Positions 44,585 to 53,603 of a stretch of DNA of 64,000 nt are shown here, in pieces; position 1 is the first letter of the stretch; each line of letters starts with the position of its first letter. The notes under the pieces are model-generated. The model did no database searches, had not been told where the DNA came from, and saw nothing but the letters and a program-made list of their open reading frames with translations. The position numbers were made by a program, and so were the translations under genes. Source of the stretch: Flavobacteriales bacterium (GTDB taxonomy: Bacteria; Bacteroidota; Bacteroidia; Flavobacteriales_D; Crocinitomicaceae); assembly GCA_022361195.1 (NCBI GenBank), contig JAKSBJ010000304.1, forward strand, positions 1 through 64,000, given 5' to 3'.

Positions 44585-46000
44585 ATGACAAAAATCAAGT
44601 TTGGTACCGATGGATGGAGAGCCATCATTGCAAAGGAATATACAGTAGACAATGTGGCAAGAGTAAGTTCGGCCGTGGCAGTATGGTTAAAAGAAAACTT
44701 TCAAAAACCTGTTGTTACAATCGGTCACGACTGTCGTTTTGGTGGAGAAATGTTTGTGGAAGCAGCTATTAAAGTTTTTGTTTCACAAGGAATTCGGGTA
44801 TATACAACCAACAAAGGTTTTGTCTCTACACCAATGATTTCTCTGGCAACGCGTAAGTTAGAAGCTTCATTAGGAGTTGTAATTACCGCGAGTCACAATC
44901 CTCCATCGTATAACGGATACAAACTAAAAGGTCATTTTGGAGGTCCACTTTTACCGGATCAGGTAGGTGAGATTGAACAAATCATTCCAGATGAAAATAC
45001 GGTTGATTTAAATGCTATATCTATTCGTCAGGCAGAGGAGGATGGATTAATCATCTATTCTGACTTTGAAGAAATGTACCTTCAACAGGTAAGAGAAGTA
45101 TTTGACTTGGATTTGATTAAAAATTCAGGAATCGGTTTGGCTTATGATGCTATGTACGGGGCAGGACAGCGTGTTGCAAAGCGCTTATTGCCAGATATGA
45201 CATTCTTGCATTGTGAGTACAATCCTTCTTTTATGGGGCAAGCTCCTGAACCTATTCATAAAAATTTGATTGAATTCTCTAACTTGATTAAAGGTGATGA
45301 CGCTATTCAATGTGGTTTAGCTACAGATGGAGATGCAGATAGAATTGGTTTATACAATTCAACCGGAGAGTTTGTAGATTCACATCACATTATTTTGTTA
45401 ACCATCCATTATTTGGTGAAATACAAAGGACTCAACGGTAAGGTTGTAACTGGATTTAGTAGTACACCAAAAATCAAAAAAATGTGTGCTCACTATGGTT
45501 TAGAGCATGTTGAGGTGCCAATTGGATTCAAATATATTGCCGGTTTAATGGCAGATTCAAGTCAGGATGTTTTATTAGGAGGAGAAGAATCAGGTGGTAT
45601 TGCTATTAAAACTCACATTCCAGAAAGGGATGGGATTTGGATGGGATTGACCGTTTGGGAATTCATGGCTAAAACAGGAAAAACGTTGGAAGATTTAATT
45701 GCCGAGGTTTACGAAATTGTTGGGCCTTTTGCTTTTGAACGAAATGACTTACACATTAACGAACAATTAAAGCAGGAAATCGTTGAGAAATGTAAACGAT
45801 CAGAGTTTAATATGTTCGGAAAATATAAGGTGGAGCGGGTTGAAGATATGGATGGTTTCAAATACTTTTTTGATGAGGACCGTTGGTTAATGATTCGACC
45901 TTCAGGAACAGAACCTGTATTAAGAACTTACGCTCAGGCACCAACTTTAGAAGAGGTTCGAGTTATCTTGGATGCCTGTAAGCTAACTATCGGAGCATAA
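44585..46000 (+). CDS. Phosphohexomutase (phosphoglucomutase/phosphomannomutase family)
   Basis: 471 residues of the alpha-D-phosphohexomutase superfamily, interconverting hexose-1- and hexose-6-phosphates. The four functional loops are present: TASHNP with phosphoserine Ser103, metal loop DGDADRIGL, sugar loop GGEESGGIA and phosphate loop [10 protein letters not shown]. The start FGTDGWRA is also typical. Glucose, mannose or glucosamine specificity is not read with certainty. It would feed sugar-nucleotide synthesis for the glycan genes in this window. aroC follows with a two-base gap. Confidence 0.93.
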   Translation: MTKIKFGTDGWRAIIAKEYTVDNVARVSSAVAVWLKENFQKPVVTIGHDCRFGGEMFVEAAIKVFVSQGIRVYTTNKGFVSTPMISLATRKLEASLGVVITASHNPPSYNGYKLKGHFGGPLLPDQVGEIEQIIPDENTVDLNAISIRQAEEDGLIIYSDFEEMYLQQVREVFDLDLIKNSGIGLAYDAMYGAGQRVAKRLLPDMTFLHCEYNPSFMGQAPEPIHKNLIEFSNLIKGDDAIQCGLATDGDADRIGLYNSTGEFVDSHHIILLTIHYLVKYKGLNGKVVTGFSSTPKIKKMCAHYGLEHVEVPIGFKYIAGLMADSSQDVLLGGEESGGIAIKTHIPERDGIWMGLTVWEFMAKTGKTLEDLIAEVYEIVGPFAFERNDLHINEQLKQEIVEKCKRSEFNMFGKYKVERVEDMDGFKYFFDEDRWLMIRPSGTEPVLRTYAQAPTLEEVRVILDACKLTIGA

Positions 46001-46002
46001 AT

Positions 46003-47082
46003 ATGGCAGGAAATTCCTTCGGGCAAATATTTCGTTTAAGCTCCTTTGGAGAATCGCACGGAAAAGCTATTGGAGGAATTGTTGATGGTTGTCCGGCGAA
46101 TATTAATTTGGACTTAGATCGAATTCAAGCAGAATTGGATCGAAGAAAGCCAGGGCAGTCAGCCATTTCTACACAGCGTAAAGAAACTGATAAAGTTGAA
46201 TTCCTTTCAGGGATTTTAGATGGAAAAACGTTGGGAACTCCCATTGGCTTTGTTTTAAAAAACGCTGATCAAAGAAGTAAGGATTATTCTAAGATAGCTC
46301 AGGTTTATCGTCCGTCACATGCTGACTATACATATGAGAAAAAGTATGGTATTCGGGACCCAAGAGGGGGAGGACGAAGTAGTGCCAGAGAAACAGCTGT
46401 AAGAGTTGTGGCTGGTGCGATAGCCGCCCAAATCCTCGAACAAAAAGGAGTTAAAATTCAATCTTATGTAACACAAGTTGGAAAAGTTGCTGTAGATAAA
46501 TCATATGAGGAATTGAATTTGTCTTTAATTGACTCCAATGTTGTTCGATGTCCGGATGAGGCGAAAGCTAAAGAAATGGAAACGGCTATTTTGGCAGCAA
46601 GAAAGGATGGTGATAGTCTTGGAGGAATCATTCAATGTGTGATTAAGAATGTTCCAATTGGGTTGGGAGAGCCGGTATTTGATCGTTTGAACGCTGACTT
46701 GGCTAAAGCAATGTGCTCAATCAATGCCGTTAAAGGTTTTGAACTGGGGAGTGGTTTTGCCGGTACAAGCATGCGCGGAAGTGAACACAATGATGCCTTT
46801 GTTCAGGAAGAGGGAGAAATCAAAACTTTGTCTAACCATTCAGGTGGAATTCAAGGTGGAATCTCAAATGGAGAAGATATTCACTTTAAAGTTGGTTTTA
46901 AACCTGTTGCTACCATCATGAAAGAACAACAAACCATTAGCAAAGAGGAAGAAAATGTGGCTTTTAAAGCTGAAGGTCGCCATGATCCTTGTGTATTGCC
47001 TAGGGCGGTTCCTATTGTAGATGCTATGGCCGCAATGGTTATTCTGGATCACCTTTTGAGAGATCAAGCTAGTCGTCTTTAA
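46003..47082 (+). CDS. aroC: Chorismate synthase
   Basis: 359 residues, the final step of the shikimate pathway: EPSP to chorismate with reduced FMN. Family signatures include [20 protein letters not shown] near the N-terminus, [30 protein letters not shown] and C-terminal [19 protein letters not shown]. Length normal. It lies two bases after the phosphohexomutase stop and is probably cotranscribed. A long nested hairpin follows the gene. Confidence 0.97.
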   Translation: MAGNSFGQIFRLSSFGESHGKAIGGIVDGCPANINLDLDRIQAELDRRKPGQSAISTQRKETDKVEFLSGILDGKTLGTPIGFVLKNADQRSKDYSKIAQVYRPSHADYTYEKKYGIRDPRGGGRSSARETAVRVVAGAIAAQILEQKGVKIQSYVTQVGKVAVDKSYEELNLSLIDSNVVRCPDEAKAKEMETAILAARKDGDSLGGIIQCVIKNVPIGLGEPVFDRLNADLAKAMCSINAVKGFELGSGFAGTSMRGSEHNDAFVQEEGEIKTLSNHSGGIQGGISNGEDIHFKVGFKPVATIMKEQQTISKEEENVAFKAEGRHDPCVLPRAVPIVDAMAAMVILDHLLRDQASRL

Positions 47083-47092
47083 GTAGAAAAAC

Positions 47093-47171
47093 AACTGAGA
47101 TTTAGAATCTGGTTTCAAATCATTGAATACTGCACTTTGTATTCTATAAACCAGGAAGTAATTTCTTAGTT
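47093..47171. terminator. Long nested hairpin between convergent genes
   Basis: Three nested pairs: AACTGAGA/TCTTAGTT (47093-47100 with 47164-47171), CTGGTTT/AAACCAG (47109-47115 with 47148-47154) and GAATAC/GTATTC (47125-47130 with 47139-47144). The outer arm includes the stop codon of the minus gene. It probably acts as a terminator for aroC or for both genes, although no long T-run is adjacent. Confidence 0.45.
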
Positions 47172-47678
47172 TATTTTCCTAAAAAAATACACATAAGTTT
47201 CATCGTAGCTGAATTGGTTACCTATATACTCTTCGTCTTTTCTAATAGCAAGATACTCTCTGTAGTAAAATGGTATCCAATTGTTGGAGGAGTCATTTTG
47301 GGTAGGAGAAATTTTATCCTTTGATTCAGAAAAATTGAGTTTAAAAAGTTGAACTATTGAATCGGTGCTAATTAATAATTCATTTATTGGTTTATAAGAA
47401 GTAATTTGAGGAATCGTCGATTCGGGTGGGATATCACCACTTATAGAAGAATAAGTCTTCACAGCTACGAATTCCCAATTTTGCGAAGGGTTAATTCCTT
47501 TAAATGGTAACCATGTAATTAAGGAATCCGCTTGTTCAAAAGGAAAAACAATATTACGATCTGCCTTTATCAAATTAGACGTAAAAGGTAGTTTCGGTGT
47601 GGTTAAGCTATCATCTTGCGACATTGATAAGTGGCAAGAAATCAACAGAATTACAATTAACCAGTGTTTCTTTTTCAT
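47166..47678 (-). CDS. Secreted protein of unknown function
   Basis: 170 residues with signal peptide (KKHWLIVILLISCHLSMSQ). The mature part is hydrophilic with no cysteine (WLPFKGINPSQNW, WIPFYYREYLAIR). No family recognised. Convergent with aroC. Confidence 0.62.
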   Translation of the reverse strand: MKKKHWLIVILLISCHLSMSQDDSLTTPKLPFTSNLIKADRNIVFPFEQADSLITWLPFKGINPSQNWEFVAVKTYSSISGDIPPESTIPQITSYKPINELLISTDSIVQLFKLNFSESKDKISPTQNDSSNNWIPFYYREYLAIRKDEEYIGNQFSYDETYVYFFRKIN

Positions 47679-47741
47679 TTTAGGACTTTAAAGGCTTGTT
47701 TCAACTCTCCTGTATCTAACAAAAATAAAGCCATAAATCCT

Positions 47742-47760
47742 CAATTCTTTAAATTGAGTA
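47742..47760. other. Short inverted repeat in the 188-base spacer
   Basis: CTCAATT (47742-47748) pairs with AATTGAG (47754-47760), loop of five. A further small ATACC/GGTAT arm lies at about 47798-47809. No T-run; role unknown. The rest of 47679-47866 shows nothing recognisable. Confidence 0.25.
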
Positions 47761-47866
47761 GGGATCTTGGTACTGAGTAAATTTTAACCGACGATATACC
47801 TTGGGTATTAAATCCAATAAAACTGCCTATGATGCCTTTGAATGCTGTTTAGTCGTGGTTAGCAGC

Positions 47867-48202
47867 TTATTCAAAATTGATCACTTTCCCGCTTTCCAAA
47901 AGCTTCTTTGCTTCTTTCCAATTAGGAAGTGAATCTGTCTCAATTGTTATTGTTCTGATTTCTTTAGCAATTTGACTGCTACTTTTCATAGCTTCTAAAT
48001 GCGCGCCACTTTTCGCAAATTCTCTAAGTTCGTTTTCGTCACTCCATAGGGTCATGGTATAGTGTTTAGTCCAAAATCCTCTTTTCTTAAAATCTTTACA
48101 ATTAGTTGTCTTTAGCTGTCTAATGATTTTAAGTGCTTGAGAGGACAAAGCAAAGAACTTTAAGGGACCTTTTAATGCTATTGAAGTAATTGTAGCTTTC
48201 AT
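47867..48202 (-). CDS. Small ABM/dimeric alpha-beta-barrel-like protein
   Basis: 111 residues without a signal peptide. The pattern FKKRGFWTKHYTMTLWSDENELREFAKSGAHLEAMKSS resembles antibiotic-monooxygenase-type ferredoxin-like proteins, which degrade or bind small aromatic compounds or haem. This is a fold-level resemblance only; no catalytic residues can be assigned. Confidence 0.6.
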   Translation of the reverse strand: MKATITSIALKGPLKFFALSSQALKIIRQLKTTNCKDFKKRGFWTKHYTMTLWSDENELREFAKSGAHLEAMKSSSQIAKEIRTITIETDSLPNWKEAKKLLESGKVINFE

Positions 48203-48286
48203 GTTCTTATTGTCTTGTTGCTAACGGGAAGTAAAGAGTATTAGAAAGAGGCTTTGGTTGGAAGCTGAAGGTTTTAACTTGTATCC

Positions 48287-48322
48287 TTCTACTTTATACT
48301 CCCTTATCTTTCTACTTTATAC
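48287..48322. repeat. 13-base direct repeat, two copies
   Basis: TTCTACTTTATAC occurs at 48287-48299 and 48310-48322, 23 bases apart, in the 144-base spacer upstream of the ABM-like gene. No known element matches; it could be local duplication. Confidence 0.5.
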
Positions 48323-48346
48323 AATCTAATCGTATCTTCTAAGCCA

Positions 48347-49414
48347 CTAGTCCTTCACACGATTCATTCCCATAGCCTTAAGCATCCAGATTGGTAGACT
48401 CTTTTCAGGATTTCGTTTTTTCAAATTGATGTACCAACCTAATTTTTTCATGATTGGAACTTTGTGTGTTTCCACAAACTCAATCCATGTCCCATCCGGA
48501 TCTTCAATATAAGAGAAATGTCCACCAGCTTCACCCATGTCAAAAGTATCTCCGCTATCAACGGTGAAAGGAAATCCAGCAGCTTCACACTCTGCTTTTA
48601 ATTGAGCCATTCCCTGAATGTCAAAACATAAGTGAATGAATCCCCAATCTCCCCAGAAACGGTTCTCAAAAATCTTTCTTGGCTCTCTGTCAATGGCCTG
48701 AACTAATTCAATTCGGGTTGGTCCAAATATTTTTGCAAAAGGTCCTTTGCGCTCGCTTTTATGCGTTAACAAAACTCTTCTGTACTGTTTGTCTCCGCCA
48801 GGTAAACCAGCAAAACAATCAAAAGTACCTGTTTCATCGTACTCAATCGTTTCATATTCCAAAACATCTTTGTACAACTTAAGTGCTTTATCTATATCAC
48901 TTACACCAATTAAACATCCAGCAACACCACCAGTTTTTGCGGGATGTTTAGTGTCTTTAAACCATCCTCTTTTCTCCTCAACAATATTAAAAATATTGCC
49001 ATTAGGATCTTCGATAAAATAATTGAATTCTCCAGCAGGAGTTTTAGCTAATTCACCTAATATTTTTACACCTTTTGACTTGTGATATTCAAAGGTAGCT
49101 TTAATGTCTTTTGATTTAATTCGGCAAGAGTACAATCCAAGGTCTCCCAATAAAATGTCGAAAGTTGCTTTTTCGGTAGGGCGGCTGGTATATTGCCAGA
49201 TTTCAAATCCTCCACCACCTTCCATGCTCACAGCCAAGGTAGCTGTTCGGCTTTGAACTTTATCTCCGGTATATCTGGTCATTAAAGGGGCTTCGGCCGC
49301 TTCTTCAAAAATCCGTACATCAGTACCAAACATTTCTCTGTACCATTTCCAGATTTTTTGTACGTCGGGAACTCCAACTCCCATTTGCTGAATACCTGAG
49401 ATAATCTTTTTCAT
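48347..49414 (-). CDS. Twin VOC (glyoxalase-fold) protein
   Basis: 355 residues with two vicinal-oxygen-chelate domains (about 8-135 and 165-310). Visible segments are IQQMGVGVPDVQKIWKWYREMFG and GVAGCLIGVSDIDKALKLYKDVLEYE at the domain starts, EDPNGNIFNIVE and SYIEDPDGTWIEFVE at the ends, the usual metal-binding Glu positions. These enzymes are dioxygenases, glyoxalases or resistance proteins; the substrate is not assignable. The frame is open to 49495, but the ATG at 49414 gives the normal N-terminus and follows a TATCTTTG box. Divergent from the six-repeat protein gene. Confidence 0.85.
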   Translation of the reverse strand: MKKIISGIQQMGVGVPDVQKIWKWYREMFGTDVRIFEEAAEAPLMTRYTGDKVQSRTATLAVSMEGGGGFEIWQYTSRPTEKATFDILLGDLGLYSCRIKSKDIKATFEYHKSKGVKILGELAKTPAGEFNYFIEDPNGNIFNIVEEKRGWFKDTKHPAKTGGVAGCLIGVSDIDKALKLYKDVLEYETIEYDETGTFDCFAGLPGGDKQYRRVLLTHKSERKGPFAKIFGPTRIELVQAIDREPRKIFENRFWGDWGFIHLCFDIQGMAQLKAECEAAGFPFTVDSGDTFDMGEAGGHFSYIEDPDGTWIEFVETHKVPIMKKLGWYINLKKRNPEKSLPIWMLKAMGMNRVKD

Positions 49415-49430
49415 TGAATCAAATTTTCGA

Positions 49431-49438
49431 CAAAGATA
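49431..49438 (-). promoter_or_regulatory. -7 promoter box (TATCTTTG) of the VOC gene
   Basis: Perfect TAnnTTTG on minus, 16 bases from the ATG at 49414, giving a leader of about 12 bases. No TTG at -33. Confidence 0.45.
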
Positions 49439-49502
49439 TACGCTTTTGGGAATTGTGAAAAACTTGGCTCGTATTCCCTCAAAATACTGGTTCAATTTTT
49501 GC

Positions 49503-49510
49503 TACTTTTG
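49503..49510 (+). promoter_or_regulatory. -7 promoter box (TACTTTTG) of the six-repeat protein gene
   Basis: Perfect TAnnTTTG match ending five bases before the ATG at 49516; a leaderless message is predicted. It would drive the downstream DUF819-DUF1573-DUF6702-M1 operon. Confidence 0.45.
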
Positions 49511-49515
49511 ATTCC

Positions 49516-49983
49516 ATGAAGTTATTCCTTACTTCCCTTTTTGTAATGGTGTCCGTGCTTGTAACAGCTCAAATTAGGTTGTTCAGAGGTGATTCCAATT
49601 ATAATTCAGACATGGCTTTTTCCATTGAAAATGGCTTCGTCTATCATGGAGATCATACTTTTTCGAGACTGGTTTTATTCACGATTTCAGACAATAAAGT
49701 CTATCATGGTCAATCCACTTCAACCTTTGATTGCCTTTTTACTGTCAATGGTGATAAAGTGTATCAGGGAGATTCCAATTTCTCTTCTGATATTGTTTAT
49801 ACGATAAGTGATGGCAAGGTTTATCGCGGAAATTCAACCTTTTCATCGAATTGTATTTTGACCTTTGAGGATGATAAGATCTATATGGGAGATTCTAATT
49901 TCCCATCTGATGTCCTCTTTACCATTCAGGGAATAAATGAAATTTCAATTGCCCTCCTGGCCTGTATTGTAGGTCCCTATTAA
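49516..49983 (+). CDS. Secreted protein made of six 20-residue repeats
   Basis: 155 residues: a signal peptide (MKLFLTSLFVMVSVLVTAQ) and then six contiguous repeats of exactly 20 residues (22-141), consensus VYxGDSxFSSDxLFTIxDxK, followed by a hydrophobic tail (ISIALLACIV). The periodicity suggests a beta-solenoid or beta-stack. Similar repeat proteins occur in other Gram-negative bacteria, without assigned function as far as I know. It starts the run of genes leading to the M1 peptidase, with a nine-base gap to the DUF819 gene. Confidence 0.78.
   Translation: MKLFLTSLFVMVSVLVTAQIRLFRGDSNYNSDMAFSIENGFVYHGDHTFSRLVLFTISDNKVYHGQSTSTFDCLFTVNGDKVYQGDSNFSSDIVYTISDGKVYRGNSTFSSNCILTFEDDKIYMGDSNFPSDVLFTIQGINEISIALLACIVGPY
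49579..49938 (+). repeat. Six 60-base coding repeats
   Basis: Six tandem units of 60 bases encode the 20-residue repeats (YxGDSxFSSD core). The units have diverged, so they are an old internal expansion rather than a recent satellite or CRISPR array. Confidence 0.85.
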
Positions 49984-49992
49984 CCCCAAGAA

Positions 49993-51660
49993 ATGAAGCA
50001 ACTTTTAGCATTTTTTAGTATTGTATTGTTGAGTTTTACCTCTTTTGGAGGTGAGCTCGAATTTCGATCAGCGACTTCAGCTGATGCAGATAGTTTATTT
50101 ACCACGCTTGCTTTTGATGATGTGGGAGGTGTATACTACGCCTCGGAAACACCTAAACTTAAGATTACCTTTGAGGGGTATGAAGATTATCGAGTGGTGG
50201 TAGATGCTGATACAACTGACTTAACAACTTCTTCAGCATTAATCATTGATCAATTATCTAGAGGAGATCACTCGGTTTTGTTGTTTAAAAAAGGAGAAAA
50301 TGGTAAAAGTGAGGATGCCATCAAAACCTTTAAGTCACGACCACGGCCACCTTTGGTGAAAAATGATGCAGCTGTTTTTGGTTTGTTATTGGTGGTTTTA
50401 TACTTCATCTTTAAAACAGCTCGATCAGAGAATTCTGCGCTCAAGAAATTTTACAAAATTGTGCCAGCTTTATTGCTTTGTTATTTCATTCCGGCTGGTT
50501 TAAATTCAGTTGGAATTGTCTACTCGGAAGAATCCAATTTATATTTTGTCGCCTCACGTTATTTACTACCTGCTAGTTTAGTCTTATTGTGTTTGAGTAT
50601 TGATTTGCCAAGTATTAAAAAACTTGGATCAAAGGCTATTATCATGTTCTTTGCAGCTACGATTGGTATTGTAATTGGAGGCCCAATAGCACTTTGGTTG
50701 GTGTCATTAATGGCTCCTGAGGTATTGGACGGAGAGATTTGGAAAGGACTGTCAACAGTAGCAGGATCATGGATTGGTGGAGGAGCTAACCAAACTGCTA
50801 TGAAAGAAATTTATGGTGCTAGCGACCAGTTATTCTCAGCCATGATTGTAGTAGACGTTTTTGTGGCAAATGTTTTCATGTCAATTTTATTGTTTGGTAC
50901 AGGCTATAACAAAAAACTGAATAAATTCTTTAAAGCAGATGATTCGGCCATTGAAGGATTGAAGAATAAAATGGAGAAATTTCAAGCATCTGTCGCTAAA
51001 ATTCCAACCTTTTATGATTTAATAAAAATGATGGGAATTACATTCTTCTGTGTTGGTTTAGCTCATTTCCTTTCAGATTTAATAGCTCCTGTAATTGGAG
51101 ATGGTTTAAATTCTTTACGATCAGTACCTGCCGGGGAGGATATGGTAGTTGTTGGTGATCAATCGCCAACGTGGGGTGACCATGCTGCAGATTTGATGGT
51201 TTCATTTGGTAGTGGATTTTTCTGGTTAGTAGTATTGTCAACGGTCTTTGGAATCATTTTGTCTTTTACAAAATATCGCTCGTTAGAAGGGGCTGGAGCT
51301 TCAAAATTTGGAAGTTTGTTTTTATATGTTTTGGTAGCAACTATCGGAATGAAAATGGACATCATGGAACTTGTGGCGAATTGGGGAGTATTTAAATTCT
51401 TGATTACAATTGGATTGATTTGGATTGTTATTCATGCTCTTGTTTTATTTATTGTAGCTAAGATTATTAAAGCACCATTCTTTTACGTTGCTGTGGGATC
51501 ACAAGCCAATGTAGGTGGTGCAGCTTCGGCACCAATTGTTGCCAGTGCCTTTTCTCCTTCTTTAGCTCCTGTAGGGGTTTTATTGGCTGTTTTAGGATAT
51601 GCGGTGGGAACCTTTGGAGCCATTTTATGTACTCTTTTGATGCAATCACTCACACTTTAA
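49993..51660 (+). CDS. DUF819-family membrane protein with N-terminal extracytoplasmic domain
   Basis: 555 residues. A signal-like segment (1-20) and a small extracytoplasmic domain (about 21-120) come first. The DUF819 domain (about 128-555) follows, with about 10-12 membrane segments and family motifs FIPAGLNSVGIVYSEESNLYF, AGSWIGGGANQTAMKE and SQANVGGAASAPIVASAF. DUF819 proteins look like secondary transporters; the substrate is unknown. Normal members lack the first domain. The next gene starts one base after its stop, with no spacer. Confidence 0.83.
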   Translation: MKQLLAFFSIVLLSFTSFGGELEFRSATSADADSLFTTLAFDDVGGVYYASETPKLKITFEGYEDYRVVVDADTTDLTTSSALIIDQLSRGDHSVLLFKKGENGKSEDAIKTFKSRPRPPLVKNDAAVFGLLLVVLYFIFKTARSENSALKKFYKIVPALLLCYFIPAGLNSVGIVYSEESNLYFVASRYLLPASLVLLCLSIDLPSIKKLGSKAIIMFFAATIGIVIGGPIALWLVSLMAPEVLDGEIWKGLSTVAGSWIGGGANQTAMKEIYGASDQLFSAMIVVDVFVANVFMSILLFGTGYNKKLNKFFKADDSAIEGLKNKMEKFQASVAKIPTFYDLIKMMGITFFCVGLAHFLSDLIAPVIGDGLNSLRSVPAGEDMVVVGDQSPTWGDHAADLMVSFGSGFFWLVVLSTVFGIILSFTKYRSLEGAGASKFGSLFLYVLVATIGMKMDIMELVANWGVFKFLITIGLIWIVIHALVLFIVAKIIKAPFFYVAVGSQANVGGAASAPIVASAFSPSLAPVGVLLAVLGYAVGTFGAILCTLLMQSLTL

Positions 51661-53601
51661 ATGAAACAATGGGGACTGTTCATAGGAATTTTGTGGGGGA
51701 CTTGTGTTTTTGGACAAATCCGAATCAGTGAGCCTATACAGGACCTTGGGGATATTTTTGAGAATAAAGGGAAAGTAAGCACCTTTTTTGAATTGACCAA
51801 TCCTTATTTCGAGGACAGTATATTAATTGACAATATTCTAACTCCTTGCGGATGCACTGCTGTTTTAACCGAAGAGCGTATTATTCTACCGCGATCTACT
51901 CTGAAATTGGAAGTCTCTTACGACCCAACTAACCGTCCTGGATTGTTTGTGAAGAGTTTAAAGCTGGAGACCATTACCGGAAAGGATGAACGAAACAGTA
52001 TCTACCTAAAAATTAAAGGGAATGTTATAGCCAAAAATGAACTGGTAAAAGACAAAGGTGCTAGTTTGGAGGAGTACAAGGTCGTACCGCTCTATTTTTA
52101 TCCGATAACGGCCTATGATACTTCTTATCTGGACTTTAATTACTTCGTCACATTCATTAATGATATTTCTTATGAAGTAGATTTTTATCAGTTTACGACG
52201 ATTGGTTTTGAAATTGAGGTTGAAGATGATAAACAGATAGAGGAATTAGAGAATTTGATGCGATATACCCAGCAAAAAATAAGAAGAGGATTCCGTATTA
52301 GAGGTTTTTCAGAAGATAGAGTCTTTTTTGCTTCTCCTGTTTTTAAAGAAGCTGAAATTCCAGTTTGGGCATCGGCCAGGGTAAAGGTTTATTCTGTCAA
52401 TTTTAATTCAGATGAGGAAGAGGAGAGTATCATTGTGGTTTCAGACGATAAAATTGTAGATCCGGAAAATTTAGTGTTTCGTTATGAACGTTTTCGCTTG
52501 CCAGAAGAGGAGGAAGTTTTAGAGCAATTGAATTTTGAACGCCTGGAGTCTAAACTTTTTGTGAATGGTTCCTTGAATTTGAAAGGGAGTATTGAAATAT
52601 CTAACAGAACCTCTTTAAAGGAAACAGAAAAGTTGGCTGCTTCCCTGGAAAAAAGCATTTACAAAAAACTCAAAAAGTCCAGTGGAATTAAAGAAGAGAA
52701 TTGCATAATACACATTGACTCTATTCATGTGCATGATGGTAAGAAGATTTCTTTCTTATTGTGGGATAGAAGTGATGAAGAAGAGCAAACTACCTTAAAG
52801 TTTGTAGAACGGGAGGATGTTATTACACCGCCTTTGTTACCAACCTTTAAGCAAACAACTATTTTTCAAAATACCGTTGACAAGGCCAGTAGAGAGTTTC
52901 GTCATTTTTGGGAGAACATAATAGCCAATTACCGTTCAGGACATCAAATTAAGATTCTAATTGAATCTTCAACCTCACACCGCCCGATTGAGGGAACAGA
53001 AGATAAGTACCAATATGCCTTGATGGTGGCTCAAAATGCCAAAGATTTCCTAATCAAAAAGTTCAAACAGGAAACAGGGGCAGATTTGCAGCTGGAAAGT
53101 CGTAGTTTGGTTCGGGGACCGGCATGGGATGAGAAAAAAGATGCTGCTGTTTACGATGAGTTTGAATACTTGAACTTAGTTCCCATTGTGCATAATCGAC
53201 CAACTATTCCTGCCCATAAACCAAGTCCGTATCAGGTGAATTTTGATTTCTTTTTTAATGGGGTAGATACGACAGCAATCGTATTCAATAACTTTTCTCG
53301 TTACATCTGTAATGCTGTTGAAAAGGATGGATATGTTGAGTTACGCATTGAATCCAGTATTTCTCAAATTCCGGTTGAAAAGCACATTTCAAACCTCGAT
53401 TTGGCCTATAAACGTTCGTACGAGAGCCAAATACGAATGAAAGAACACTTAAAAAAGAAATTGATCGATCCTAACAGAGTATTGATTATCGAGGAACGAA
53501 TTTTGATACAGGGACCCAAGTATGATGGGAAAACTCCTATTTTAAAATACAGACCTTATCAGTATCTTCGTATCATACCAGAGAAATCATTAAGAAATTA
53601 A
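51661..53601 (+). CDS. DUF1573 protein with two OmpA-like C-terminal units
   Basis: 646 residues with a signal peptide (MKQWGLFIGILWGTCVFGQ). Residues about 25-125 are a DUF1573 Ig-like domain (DLGDIFENKGKVSTFFELTN, LTPCGCTAVL, VSYDPTNRPG). A beta-rich middle part is followed by two similar units (about 420-520 and 550-640) that each run IxIESSxSxxPxE then a long helix and xxGPxYD or GPAWDE, reminiscent of OmpA-type peptidoglycan-binding repeats. It may link an envelope component to the wall; this is inference. It begins directly after the DUF819 stop, and DUF6702 follows two bases later. Confidence 0.75.
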   Translation: MKQWGLFIGILWGTCVFGQIRISEPIQDLGDIFENKGKVSTFFELTNPYFEDSILIDNILTPCGCTAVLTEERIILPRSTLKLEVSYDPTNRPGLFVKSLKLETITGKDERNSIYLKIKGNVIAKNELVKDKGASLEEYKVVPLYFYPITAYDTSYLDFNYFVTFINDISYEVDFYQFTTIGFEIEVEDDKQIEELENLMRYTQQKIRRGFRIRGFSEDRVFFASPVFKEAEIPVWASARVKVYSVNFNSDEEEESIIVVSDDKIVDPENLVFRYERFRLPEEEEVLEQLNFERLESKLFVNGSLNLKGSIEISNRTSLKETEKLAASLEKSIYKKLKKSSGIKEENCIIHIDSIHVHDGKKISFLLWDRSDEEEQTTLKFVEREDVITPPLLPTFKQTTIFQNTVDKASREFRHFWENIIANYRSGHQIKILIESSTSHRPIEGTEDKYQYALMVAQNAKDFLIKKFKQETGADLQLESRSLVRGPAWDEKKDAAVYDEFEYLNLVPIVHNRPTIPAHKPSPYQVNFDFFFNGVDTTAIVFNNFSRYICNAVEKDGYVELRIESSISQIPVEKHISNLDLAYKRSYESQIRMKEHLKKKLIDPNRVLIIEERILIQGPKYDGKTPILKYRPYQYLRIIPEKSLRN

Positions 53602-53603
53602 GC

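Noticed and set aside
49579-49938. CRISPR or satellite repeat
   Set aside because: The 60-base units are in frame, diverged and without spacers; they encode protein repeats.
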